Source of the DNA: Geobacter sp.
Lineage (GTDB): Bacteria > Desulfobacterota > Desulfuromonadia > Geobacterales > Pseudopelobacteraceae
DNA length: 13,898 nucleotides
Reading direction: 5' to 3'
Assembly (NCBI GenBank): GCA_027346925.1
Contig: DAIERH010000041.1
Coordinates: 1-13,898 of the forward strand
Shown piece by piece: positions 1 through 7,411 of this stretch. A program made the translations under genes and the position numbers. Positions within the stretch are counted from its first letter, which is position 1, and every line of letters begins with the position of its first letter. The notes under the pieces were generated by a model. It saw nothing but the letters and a program-made list of their open reading frames with translations, had not been told where the DNA came from and searched no databases.

Positions 1-96
1 GCCGACGACATTCATGTCGTCCTGGGATCCGAGTATCATCCCGAGACCGTCCCGCACAACGGAATGGTCGTCAACTATCAAGATATTAGCCTGCAT
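1..96 (-). CDS. Response regulator receiver domain, NarL/LuxR-type (partial, N-terminus only)
   Basis: Only the first 32 codons lie in the window; the rest continues beyond base 1. The translated start carries the receiver signature ILIVDDHSVVRDGL, with the paired acidic residues D9-D10 that help bind Mg2+ near the phospho-acceptor aspartate. The phospho-acceptor and any output domain are off the edge. The DDHxxxRxGL pattern is typical of NarL/FixJ-family regulators with a C-terminal LuxR-type helix-turn-helix, so a DNA-binding output is inferred, not seen. The ATG lies inside the 3' end of the upstream histidine kinase gene: the two overlap by 11 nt, with a GGAGG-like site in the kinase's last codons. 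This implies translational coupling and a cognate pair. Confidence 0.88.
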   Translation of the reverse strand, partial: MQANILIVDDHSVVRDGLGMILGSQDDMNVVG

Positions 97-2482
97 CCAA
101 TGATCCCTCCAGCATGATTCCGACAGTCACCGTGGTCCCCTTACCGGACGTGGAATCTAGTCGGAATGTCCCACCACTCAATTCTGCCCGCTCCCGCATG
201 ATCGTCATCCCCCAGCCAAATGCAGGATCGGACGAGGATTCGGAATGGGGAGGACATCCCTTGCCGTCATCCATGATCACAAGCCAGACCATGCCGTTGT
301 CGTTCCTGAGTGTGATCGTCACACCCAGCGCCTCCGCATGTTTTGCCGCATTGGTGAGGGCCTCCTGGGTGATGCGAAACAGGGCCAGCTCCCTTTCCGC
401 CGCAAACCGCGGGAACGGGTCGTCGGCCGTAACAGCGATCGCGATGCCGGTACGCATGGTAAACAGGTCGGCAAACCAGCGGATAGCCGCGGCAAGGCCG
501 TAGTCGTCCAGCAACGGGGGTCGGAGGTCTGACATGATGTTCCTGGTGGTGCGACTTATCCCCTCGATCAGACTCTCCGAATCCGCGATCCGTGCCCCCA
601 GCTTCTCCGCTGTCGCCGTTGGCAGGCTGTCGCTGATGATGGAGAGATTGATGCCGAGTACGGTCAGGTCCCTGCCGATCTCATCATGGAGTTCCGCCGA
701 GAGTTTTTTCCTGAGTTCCTCCTCCATCTCGATCAGGCGGCGGGCATAGCGGCGCAGTCTCCCCTCGGCCAGCTTACGCTCGCTGATGTCCTGAATGGTG
801 CCGATCAGCCGCAACGGGCTCCCATGCTCGTCGTAGCATGCCCGCCCCACGATGGAGAGCCAGCGCAGCCGGCCATCCGAGCCGATAATGCGGAACTCTT
901 TCGCACAATCGGTCATCTCCGACAAGGCGCGGATGGCCGTCGCCATGACGTCTGAAACGTCGCCGGGGTGGAGCGCATTGGCAAAGGATTCGAGCGTGCC
1001 GTCGAAACCCTCCACGCCAAGGACGGTGTAGCACTCCGGCGACCAGAATGCGGCCTTGGTTTGCATATTCCACTCCCACACCCCCATGGCTGACGCGGCC
1101 AAGGCAAGGGTGAGTCTGTCTTTGCTCTCGTGAAGGGCGTTCTCGACCTGTTTCATTTCCGTGATATCGAAGACCGTGGCACGGCTCATCACGTAGTTGC
1201 CGCGCCCGTCCCTGACTGCCGAGGCGCTGAGAAGCACGGACAACCGTGAACCGTCCCTGCGGATCATGTCGAGTTTGATGTCCTTCAGCCATCCGCGCCC
1301 CTTCAACCTTTTCAAGTTGCCGTGACAAGCGCCCTTGTCCTCCGGTGAAACCAGGTCTATGAACGCCTTTTTCCCGATGACCTCGCCGCGCTCATAGCCA
1401 AGCCATGAAAGTTCCGTGTCATTGATATGGACGACAATACCTTCGGCATCCAGCGAATGGTATCCGCACGGTGCATTGTTGTACAGGTCGTGGATTTCAT
1501 CGGCATACCTTTGCAACGATGCGGCGGCGTGACGGCGCTCGGTGAACATGGCGGCGGTAAAAAGCCCGACAAAGGTGGCTACCGCCAGGAATACCTGCAG
1601 CGAGATGATCTGCTCGTACGGGGACAGAGTGGCAACGGCTAAATCGTGAAAACCATGCGACGCCAGAAACGAGGCGATCAGGGCGACCAGGAGATTGCCG
1701 ATGGTGACGCCCCGCGCCTCATAACGCATGGCCACCCACAACACGAACGTAATGAGCACGTATTTCAGCTCAACGTATTGAATCCAGACATGGTTGAATA
1801 TGACCACCGTACAGAGAGACAGCAGTGCCAGCGATGCCGAGGCCTTGGCCGTATTGGCAGACGGTTTCCAGGAGGTGATCCGTTTGATCTTGGGCAGCCA
1901 GGTAAGCAGCAGCGGGGTCAGCAACAACACTCCCATCACATCGCCGCTCCACCACAACAGCCAAGTATTCAGGTACGAATGCCCATCGGCTAGGGAAAAG
2001 ATGGCGGCAGTACCGACGGTGGCGCTCAGGGTGGTGCTCAACAGGGCGGAAAAGACTACCAGTCCCACCACCTCGCGCACCGTCGCGAGAGTTGGACACC
2101 GTCCCGCAAAGCGCCGCACCAGCCAGGCCCCCGCAAGGGCCTCCAGGCCATTGCCGCAGCAGAACAGCAGGCTCAAGGACAGGGCCTTGCCGTCCAACAG
2201 GTCAAAGCAGATGTTCGCCAGGACAGCCGCCAGCACAAACATCGGCCAATGCCGCCGTTCGTTGACCAGCAGCGTCGCCACATAAAGTCCGCTGGGCAGC
2301 CAGAAGTTAACGAACGGGCCGGGCTTGATGACGAGCAGACCGGCGGCCGTTGCGCAGACAAAATATGCCGCACCGAACACCCCCGCCCGGACCAGGATCG
2401 ATTCCAAGAGGGGTGATCGGCATATGCGCTGTCCTGATTCGTTCACACATGCCTCTCTCTGCTGGCGCCACACGCCATGCAT
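86..2482 (-). CDS. Membrane sensor histidine kinase, MASE1-PAS-PAS-HisKA_3-HATPase (NarX/DesK class)
   Basis: A 798-residue sensor kinase. Residues about 28-310 are a run of hydrophobic segments with MASE1 features (for example NFWLPSGLYVATLL), an integral membrane sensory domain. Two PAS domains follow at about 330-445 and 460-570, each ending in a PAC-like segment (DITEMKQVE, DISERKLAE). A HisKA_3 dimerization domain comes next, with phospho-acceptor H599 in the motif ELHDEIGRDL. The HATPase_c domain has an N-box around N711 (FRITQEALTNAAKHA), a DDGKG box and a GWGM box. HisKA_3 kinases normally pair with NarL-type regulators, matching the overlapping downstream gene. The ligand is not predictable. 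Start: ATG at 2482 is preceded by AAGG at good spacing. A GTG 12 codons further in (V13) also has a GAGAGG-like site, so the N-terminus is uncertain by about 12 residues. Confidence 0.93.
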   Translation of the reverse strand: MHGVWRQQREACVNESGQRICRSPLLESILVRAGVFGAAYFVCATAAGLLVIKPGPFVNFWLPSGLYVATLLVNERRHWPMFVLAAVLANICFDLLDGKALSLSLLFCCGNGLEALAGAWLVRRFAGRCPTLATVREVVGLVVFSALLSTTLSATVGTAAIFSLADGHSYLNTWLLWWSGDVMGVLLLTPLLLTWLPKIKRITSWKPSANTAKASASLALLSLCTVVIFNHVWIQYVELKYVLITFVLWVAMRYEARGVTIGNLLVALIASFLASHGFHDLAVATLSPYEQIISLQVFLAVATFVGLFTAAMFTERRHAAASLQRYADEIHDLYNNAPCGYHSLDAEGIVVHINDTELSWLGYERGEVIGKKAFIDLVSPEDKGACHGNLKRLKGRGWLKDIKLDMIRRDGSRLSVLLSASAVRDGRGNYVMSRATVFDITEMKQVENALHESKDRLTLALAASAMGVWEWNMQTKAAFWSPECYTVLGVEGFDGTLESFANALHPGDVSDVMATAIRALSEMTDCAKEFRIIGSDGRLRWLSIVGRACYDEHGSPLRLIGTIQDISERKLAEGRLRRYARRLIEMEEELRKKLSAELHDEIGRDLTVLGINLSIISDSLPTATAEKLGARIADSESLIEGISRTTRNIMSDLRPPLLDDYGLAAAIRWFADLFTMRTGIAIAVTADDPFPRFAAERELALFRITQEALTNAAKHAEALGVTITLRNDNGMVWLVIMDDGKGCPPHSESSSDPAFGWGMTIMRERAELSGGTFRLDSTSGKGTTVTVGIMLEGSLDAG

Positions 2483-2623
2483 TCATCGACCTTTTACGGC
2501 TACACAATTCACCATACTCCCGGATAGCGGTCAAGCACTAATCGGACAAACAGCCGGGCAATTCCAATTAATTCCACCCAAAGGACCGCCGTGCGCCGAA
2601 GTGTTCTTTGGGCCGCATATCTG

Positions 2624-2652
2624 TTGACCTAAGGGGAAGTTTGGGCTAAGTT
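2624..2652 (+). promoter_or_regulatory. Possible sigma-70-type promoter for the dCMP deaminase-nrdR-rib operon
   Basis: TTGACC (5 of 6 to the -35 consensus) is followed after 17 nt by TAAGTT, a weak -10 with T, A and final T conserved. It sits about 70 nt before the dCMP deaminase ATG, in an otherwise gene-free 241-nt gap between divergent genes. I looked for an FMN riboswitch here because riboflavin genes follow, and saw no convincing conserved core. Confidence 0.35.
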
Positions 2653-2723
2653 ATCATGATTAAAAGCGCGTCAACGAGCCCCATTTCACAGTCCGGTTTC
2701 CTCGTTTCAGTCGGGAGCACAGA

Positions 2724-3191
2724 ATGACCCGTCCCTCCTGGGATCAATACTTCATGGACATAACCCGCCTGGTGGCCACCCGTTCCACCTGCCTGCGCCG
2801 GCAGGTGGGGGCCATCCTGGTCAAGGGACGCAATATCCTGGCCACCGGGTACAATGGTGTCCCGTCCGGCATCACCCATTGCGATGTGGAGGGGTGTCTG
2901 AGGGTGCGGCTGAACGTCCCCTCCGGCGAGCGCCACGAACTCTGCCGCGGCCTGCACGCCGAGCAGAACGCCATCATCCAGGCCGCCCGCCACGGGGTCA
3001 ACATCGACGGCGCCACCCTTTACTGCACCACCATGCCCTGTATCATCTGCACCAAGATGATCATAAACGCCGGCATCGCCAAGGTGGTCTACGCTGAGGG
3101 GTATACGGACGACCTGGCGCGGGAGATGATCCGTGAAGCAGCCATCGTGGTGGAGCACTTCAACGGGGAACCGGGAGACGCGACGCCATGA
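2724..3191 (+). CDS. dCMP deaminase (ComEB-type cytidine/deoxycytidylate deaminase family)
   Basis: A 155-residue zinc-dependent deaminase, about the usual length of bacterial dCMP deaminases. The catalytic zinc signature is intact: HAEQNAI (His ligand plus the proton-shuttling Glu) and TTMPCIICTKM (the two Cys ligands as PCxxC). The N-terminal DQYFMDITRLVATRSTCLRRQVGA is also typical of the dCMP deaminase/ComEB branch. The expected reaction is dCMP to dUMP, feeding thymidylate synthesis in the cytosol. A GGGAG site precedes the ATG by about 8 nt. It is the first gene of the operon, and its TGA overlaps the nrdR ATG in an ATGA junction, implying coupled translation with the ribonucleotide reductase regulator. 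Substrate specificity (dCMP rather than another nucleotide) is inferred from family resemblance. Confidence 0.9.
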   Translation: MTRPSWDQYFMDITRLVATRSTCLRRQVGAILVKGRNILATGYNGVPSGITHCDVEGCLRVRLNVPSGERHELCRGLHAEQNAIIQAARHGVNIDGATLYCTTMPCIICTKMIINAGIAKVVYAEGYTDDLAREMIREAAIVVEHFNGEPGDATP

Positions 3192-3640
3192 AATGCCCCT
3201 TTTGCGGCAATCCCGACAGCAAGGTGGTCGATTCCCGCCCCGACAAGGGGGGCACCGCCATCCGGCGTCGGCGGGAGTGCGAGCAGTGCGGCCGGCGCTT
3301 CACCACCCACGAGCGGATCGAGGAGATGCTGCCCCAGGTCTGCAAGAAGGATGGCCGCCGCGAACCGTTCGACCGCATGAAGATCATCGCAGGCATCAAG
3401 AAGGCCTGTGAAAAGCGTCCGATTCCGGTGGAGGCGATCGAACGCATGGTGGACCGCCTGGAGACGCGCCTGCAGGAGTCGTCGGAAAAAGAGGTATCCA
3501 CCACTGCTATCGGCGAATGGATCATGAAGGAACTGCACGATATGGACGAGGTGGCCTATGTCCGCTTCGCCTCGGTGTACCGGTCGTTCCGCGATATCGG
3601 CGAATTCATGCAGGAGTTGCAGGACCTGTTGAAAAAGTAA
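3188..3640 (+). CDS. nrdR: Transcriptional repressor NrdR (zinc-ribbon and ATP-cone)
   Basis: A 150-residue protein of canonical NrdR length. The N-terminal zinc ribbon uses C3-C6 (MKCPFC) and C31-C34 (CEQC), with the basic stretch IRRRREC between them, used in DNA contact. Residues about 49-139 form the ATP-cone, beginning at the KKDGRREPFDRMKI motif, and the VAYVRFASVYRSF segment is a family hallmark. NrdR represses ribonucleotide reductase genes when its ATP-cone is loaded with dATP/ATP. Start: the ATG overlaps the preceding deaminase stop by 4 nt. The neighbour makes dUMP, so the pair links dNTP supply and control. I saw no obvious tandem NrdR box upstream of the operon, so autoregulation is not supported here. 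Confidence 0.97.
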   Translation: MKCPFCGNPDSKVVDSRPDKGGTAIRRRRECEQCGRRFTTHERIEEMLPQVCKKDGRREPFDRMKIIAGIKKACEKRPIPVEAIERMVDRLETRLQESSEKEVSTTAIGEWIMKELHDMDEVAYVRFASVYRSFRDIGEFMQELQDLLKK

Positions 3641-3649
3641 GGGACCGCC

Positions 3650-4756
3650 ATGTCAGCAACGGATACGAAATACATGAAACGTGCCCTCACCCTGGCCCGC
3701 AAGGGTGTTGGCCGGACCGTGCCCAACCCGGCCGTGGGCTGCGTCATCGTCAGTCACAACAGGATTGTGGGCGAGGGATGGCACAAAAAGGCCGGCACCC
3801 CCCATGCCGAGGTGCATGCCCTGGCCATGGCAGGGGAGGCGGCCCGGGGCGCCGACGTGTATGTGACGCTGGAACCCTGCTGCCACACCGGCCTTACCCC
3901 ACCCTGTTGCGATGCCCTGATCAGGGCCGGTGTAGCGCGGGTCATCGTCGGCATGACCGATCCGAACCCCCGGGTGAACGGAGGCGGCCTGAGTTCCCTG
4001 AAACGGGCCGGCATCGAGACCGTCAGCGGCGTTCTGGAGGAGGAGTGCAGGGCCATCAACCGCCCCTTCATCAAGCATGTCACCAGCGGCCACCCTTTCG
4101 TGACCTACAAATGCGCCATGACCCTGGACGGAAAGATCGCCACCGTGACCGGCGACTCCCGCTGGATCAGCAGCGACGAATCCCGGACCTATGTCCACCG
4201 GCTGCGGTCCCGCTGCGATGCGGTCATGGTGGGGGTCGATACCATCATCGCCGACAATCCGCAACTGACCGTACGCCATGTCAGGGGGAAAAACCCGCTG
4301 CGGATCATCGTTGACAGCAATCTGCGCACCCCGGGCAGCGTCGGCGTCCTGAGCGGTCCGCTGGCGAAAAAGACGATCATCGCCACGACGGAGACGAATC
4401 CCCGCATCCACCGCCGCTACCAGCAGAGCGGCGCCACCGTGCTGGTCTGCCGCCGGCGCAACGGCCAGGTCGATCTGGCAGACCTGTGGCGACTGCTGGG
4501 AAAACGGGGCATCCAGTCCATCCTCATGGAGGGGGGAAGCCGGCTGGCCGGGGAGGCCCTCATGCAGGGACTGATCGACGAATGCATCTTTTTCTATGCC
4601 CCCAAGCTGATCGGCAGCGACGGGTTTTCACCCTTTGCCATCACCGGAGTGACCGCCATGGCAGAGGCCCTCCCCTTTACGGACATGAAGGTGCAGCGCA
4701 TGGGAAGCGACATCCTTGTCACGGCGCGCCCGATGAAGCCATGTTTACCGGCCTGA
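3650..4756 (+). CDS. ribD: Bifunctional diaminohydroxyphosphoribosylaminopyrimidine deaminase / 5-amino-6-(5-phosphoribosylamino)uracil reductase RibD
   Basis: A 368-residue, full-length two-domain RibD that carries out the second and third steps of riboflavin synthesis after GTP cyclohydrolase II. The deaminase domain (about 1-145) has the zinc motif HAEVHAL (H52, E54) and EPCCHTGLTPPC (ligands C77 and C86). The reductase domain (about 147-365) opens with KCAMTLDGKIAT and contains GDSRWISSDESR and the late MEGGSRLAG motif. Start: ATG at 3650 lies 9 nt after the nrdR stop with AGGGA in front; an internal M9 is a weaker alternative. The 3' end overlaps ribE by 16 nt, so the two are probably translationally coupled. 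Confidence 0.97.
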   Translation: MSATDTKYMKRALTLARKGVGRTVPNPAVGCVIVSHNRIVGEGWHKKAGTPHAEVHALAMAGEAARGADVYVTLEPCCHTGLTPPCCDALIRAGVARVIVGMTDPNPRVNGGGLSSLKRAGIETVSGVLEEECRAINRPFIKHVTSGHPFVTYKCAMTLDGKIATVTGDSRWISSDESRTYVHRLRSRCDAVMVGVDTIIADNPQLTVRHVRGKNPLRIIVDSNLRTPGSVGVLSGPLAKKTIIATTETNPRIHRRYQQSGATVLVCRRRNGQVDLADLWRLLGKRGIQSILMEGGSRLAGEALMQGLIDECIFFYAPKLIGSDGFSPFAITGVTAMAEALPFTDMKVQRMGSDILVTARPMKPCLPA

Positions 4757-5379
4757 TCGAGGATACAGGGCGGGTGACCGCCTTTGAACGCAGGGGCGAT
4801 GCCGGCTTCCTGCGGGTCGAGACGGCCATTCCGCTCGCGGAGGTCGCCATCGGCGACTCGGTGGCGGTGAACGGCGCCTGCCTGACGGTAACCGCCATGG
4901 GAGAACGGTCGCTCTCCTTCGACGTGTCGCCGGAGACCATCACCCGCACCACCTACCGCTCGCTCAGGGCCGGAGCCGGCGTCAACCTTGAGCGGGCCCT
5001 ATGCCTGGGGGAACGGCTGGGGGGGCATATCGTCACCGGTCACATCGACTGTTGCGGAAAGCTGGCGCGCATGGAGACGCGCTCCGGCAACCGTATCCTG
5101 GAATTCACGCTGCCGTCGGCACAGGCCCGATTTCTGGTTGAAAAGGGTTCGGTGGCCATCGACGGCATCAGTCTGACCGTGAACGAGGTCAGTAGCGCCG
5201 GCTTTTCGGTCAACATCATACCCCACACCTTTGCCAGGACCACCCTGGCCGGCCTGAGGCCCGGGGACGAGGTCAACATCGAGACCGACATCATCGGCAA
5301 GTACGTGGAGCGCCTGGCGCAGCCATGGAGGAGCGGCGGCCTGACCATGCGGACCCTGGCCGAGAACGGATTTTTGTAG
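4741..5379 (+). CDS. ribE: Riboflavin synthase, alpha subunit
   Basis: A 212-residue lumazine-binding protein with the characteristic MFTGLIEDTGRV N-terminus, so the start is the ATG at 4741 inside the end of ribD; the open frame itself runs further upstream. Two homologous lumazine-binding barrels are visible: about 1-97 (VNGACLTVT and SFDVSPETITRTT) and about 98-200 (GHIVTGHIDCCGKL, IDGISLTVNEV, SVNIIPHTFARTTL). The protein converts two 6,7-dimethyl-8-ribityllumazine molecules to riboflavin plus a pyrimidinedione. It ends MRTLAENGFL. The ribosome site is weak, consistent with coupling to ribD, whose stop lies 16 nt inside this gene. Some genomes call this gene ribC; ribE is used because ribD precedes and ribBA follows. 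Confidence 0.96.
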   Translation: MFTGLIEDTGRVTAFERRGDAGFLRVETAIPLAEVAIGDSVAVNGACLTVTAMGERSLSFDVSPETITRTTYRSLRAGAGVNLERALCLGERLGGHIVTGHIDCCGKLARMETRSGNRILEFTLPSAQARFLVEKGSVAIDGISLTVNEVSSAGFSVNIIPHTFARTTLAGLRPGDEVNIETDIIGKYVERLAQPWRSGGLTMRTLAENGFL

Positions 5380-5395
5380 GACGAAAGAGGGAAAT

Positions 5396-6601
5396 ATGTC
5401 CGTAGCAACCATTGAAGAGGCAATCAAGGATATCCGCGCGGGAAAGATGGTCATCCTGGTGGATGACGAGGACCGGGAGAACGAGGGGGACCTGACCATG
5501 GCGGCCGAGGCGGCCACGCCGGAGGCGGTCAACTTCATGGCCAAGTACGGGCGGGGGCTGATCTGCCTGACCCTGACTTCGGACAAATGCGACAGCCTGG
5601 GGCTGCGGCCCATGGTGCGGGACAACACCTCCCCCTTCGAGACCGCCTTCACCGTCTCCATCGAGGCCAAGCACGGCGTCACCACCGGCATATCGGCCGC
5701 CGACCGGGCCCACACCATCCTGACCGCCGTGGCGGACAACGCCACCTCAGCCGACCTGGTCAGCCCCGGCCATGTTTTTCCCCTGCGGGCCCGCAATGGA
5801 GGCGTCCTGGTCCGGACCGGCCAGACCGAGGGTTCCGTGGACCTGGCACGCCTGGCCGGGCTCAAGCCGGCCGGCGTCATCTGCGAGATCATGAATGAAG
5901 ACGGCACCATGGCCCGCATGCCTGAACTGAAAAAATTCGCCAAACATCACGGGATAAGGATCTGCACCATCGCGGACCTGGTGGCCTATCGGCTCAAGAA
6001 TGAGATCCTGGTGCGGACGGTGGCGGAGGCGCGCCTGCCGTCCCGCTTCGGCGGGGATTGGCGGGCCATAGCCTTTGAAAACGATGTGGACCGGCTCGAC
6101 CATATTGCCCTGGTAAAGGGCGACATCGCCACGGGTGAATCGGTCCTGGTGCGGGTCCACTCCGAATGCCTGACCGGGGACGTCCTGGGGAGTCTTCGCT
6201 GCGACTGCGGCGATCAACTGCACAGCGCCATGGAGATGATCGAACAGGAGGGAAAAGGGGTTATCCTCTACATGCGCCAGGAAGGGCGCGGGATCGGCCT
6301 CATCAACAAGCTCAGGGCCTACGAACTGCAGGACAAGGGGCGCGACACGGTGGAGGCCAACCTGGAACTGGGCTTCAAGGCCGACCTGCGCGACTACGGC
6401 ATCGGCGCCCAGATCCTGTTGGCCCTGGGCATCAAGAAGATCCGCCTTCTGACCAACAACCCCAAGAAACTGATCGGCCTGCAGGGGTATGGCATCGACA
6501 TCATCGAACGGGCGCCCATCCAGGTAAAACCCACCAAGAGCAACCTGGGCTACCTGCGCACCAAGCGGGAGAAGATGGGACACCTGCTGGAGAACATTTA
6601 G
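5396..6601 (+). CDS. ribBA: Bifunctional 3,4-dihydroxy-2-butanone-4-phosphate synthase / GTP cyclohydrolase II
   Basis: A 401-residue fusion that begins both branches of riboflavin synthesis. Residues about 1-200 are DHBP synthase (ribulose 5-phosphate to dihydroxybutanone phosphate), with the acidic loop VDDEDRENEGDL and the segment SPGHVFPL. Residues about 205-401 are GTP cyclohydrolase II, with zinc ligands C258, C269 and C271 (CLTGDVLGSLRCDCG), the catalytic region YMRQEGRGIGL, and the downstream RLLTNNPKK motif. All signature residues I can check are present in both halves, so both activities are expected. A GAGGGA site precedes the ATG by about 5 nt; the gap after ribE is 16 nt. No ribH follows, which is unusual compared with the common ribD-ribE-ribBA-ribH order. 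Confidence 0.97.
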   Translation: MSVATIEEAIKDIRAGKMVILVDDEDRENEGDLTMAAEAATPEAVNFMAKYGRGLICLTLTSDKCDSLGLRPMVRDNTSPFETAFTVSIEAKHGVTTGISAADRAHTILTAVADNATSADLVSPGHVFPLRARNGGVLVRTGQTEGSVDLARLAGLKPAGVICEIMNEDGTMARMPELKKFAKHHGIRICTIADLVAYRLKNEILVRTVAEARLPSRFGGDWRAIAFENDVDRLDHIALVKGDIATGESVLVRVHSECLTGDVLGSLRCDCGDQLHSAMEMIEQEGKGVILYMRQEGRGIGLINKLRAYELQDKGRDTVEANLELGFKADLRDYGIGAQILLALGIKKIRLLTNNPKKLIGLQGYGIDIIERAPIQVKPTKSNLGYLRTKREKMGHLLENI

Positions 6602-6610
6602 AAAGGACCC

Positions 6611-6779
6611 GAATCCGTGATGCCTGATTGGCGGATCGAGCGAAATGCCGGGGTCAATCGCCGCTCACGGGTAACATGCCGGATTTGTCCGGTGAACAGC
6701 GCCAATGTCGTGACTACGGCCAGAAGCGCCAGGACTTAGGCATTCTAAGCGAGAGAAGCCGATCAGGCATCATGGATTC
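6611..6779 (+). repeat. 169-bp element bounded by near-perfect terminal inverted repeats (MITE-like or structured RNA)
   Basis: The left end (6611-6632, beginning GAATCCGTGATGCCTGAT) and the reverse complement of the right end (6758-6779, beginning GAATCCATGATGCCTGAT) agree at 20 of 22 positions. Inside, a perfect hairpin CCGGA-TTTG-TCCGG lies at 6679-6692 and another, CTTAG-GCATT-CTAAG, at 6735-6749. The inner flanks share blocks such as AATGCC and GTC in inverted orientation, so the whole unit may fold back on itself. No convincing ORF and no clear target-site duplication were found: the flanks are aaaggaccc on the left and aggaagaag on the right. It fills nearly all of the 194-nt gap between ribBA and queH. 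Either a non-autonomous mobile element or a structured transcript segment would fit. Confidence 0.7.
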
Positions 6780-6795
6780 AGGAAGAAGTTTGACG

Positions 6796-7344
6796 ATGAA
6801 AATCCTGCTGCACATCTGCTGCGGCCCCTGCGCCCTCTACCCCCTGCGAACCCTGCGCAGCGCCGGCCATGACGTCACCGGCTTCTTCTTCAACCCCAAC
6901 ATCCACCCCTTTCAGGAGTATAGCCGCCGCCTGGAGGCGGCGCGGGAGATGGCCGCAAAGGAGGCGCTCCCCCTGATCATGCACGACGACTACGACCTGG
7001 AGGGTTTCCTGGCCAATGTCGCCCCGGCGCCCGAGAGGCGGTGCGGCTACTGCTACGCCTCGCGCCTGAAGGCTGCGGCCGGGATGGCGGCCGAAGGCGG
7101 TTTCGATGCGTTCACCGCCTCATTGCTCTACAGCAGGTATCAACGCCATGACGAGATCAAGCTGCTGGGAGAAGAGGCAGGCCGGGAATTCGGGGTAACA
7201 TTTCACTATCAGGATTTCCGGCCGGGGTGGCAGGAGGGGATCAGGCTGTCAAAGGAACTGGGGCTCTACCGGCAGCAGTACTGCGGCTGCATCTACAGCG
7301 AGAAGGAGCGCTACCTGCCGAAAAAGGCGGGTCGTGAAGGATGA
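6796..7344 (+). CDS. queH: Epoxyqueuosine reductase QueH (DUF208 family)
   Basis: A 182-residue protein matching the QueH family, the non-cobalamin enzyme that reduces epoxyqueuosine to queuosine in tRNA, the last step of Q modification. The conserved cysteine sets are present: HICCGPC near the N-terminus, CGYCYASRL mid-protein and YCGCIYSEKER near the C-terminus. In characterized QueH, conserved cysteines bind an iron-sulfur cluster and a nearby metal. Other family segments are FFFNPNIHP and SLLYSRYQRHDEI. Start: ATG at 6796 begins MKILLHICCGPC, the usual family N-terminus, with AGGAAGAAG about 8-12 nt upstream. An in-frame ATG at 6772 and a TTG at 6628 would add residues encoded by the inverted-repeat element and are less likely. 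It is co-directional with the rib genes but separated by that element. Confidence 0.93.
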   Translation: MKILLHICCGPCALYPLRTLRSAGHDVTGFFFNPNIHPFQEYSRRLEAAREMAAKEALPLIMHDDYDLEGFLANVAPAPERRCGYCYASRLKAAAGMAAEGGFDAFTASLLYSRYQRHDEIKLLGEEAGREFGVTFHYQDFRPGWQEGIRLSKELGLYRQQYCGCIYSEKERYLPKKAGREG

Positions 7345-7365
7345 AGGGTTGGGTTTGAATCGTAG

Positions 7366-7405
7366 GGGCGTATCCTCGTGATCGCCCGCCTTTTTAAAGA
7401 GCGGG
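7366..7405 (+). promoter_or_regulatory. Two mutually exclusive small hairpins just before the DUF2905 gene
   Basis: GGGCG (7366-7370) can pair with CGCCC (7383-7387), while CCCGC (7385-7389) can pair with GCGGG (7401-7405). The two stems share bases 7385-7387, so only one can form. The second stem lies across the purine-rich aaagagcggg before the ATG at 7412 and could mask the ribosome site. The stems are only 5 bp, so this is a weak suggestion. Confidence 0.25.
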
Positions 7406-7411
7406 TCATTT

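Noticed and set aside
2483..2723. FMN riboswitch upstream of the deaminase-nrdR-rib operon
   Set aside because: I looked for the conserved FMN-element core because riboflavin genes follow, and found no convincing match in this 241-nt gap. A covariance-model search would settle it.
4999..5943. Long minus-strand frame over ribE and ribBA
   Set aside because: Antisense shadow. Both plus-strand genes carry full catalytic motifs, and the minus frame crosses their boundary.
6628..6795. N-terminal extension of QueH from a TTG at 6628
   Set aside because: It would translate most of the inverted-repeat element. The family N-terminus begins at the ATG at 6796 with MKILLHICCGPC.
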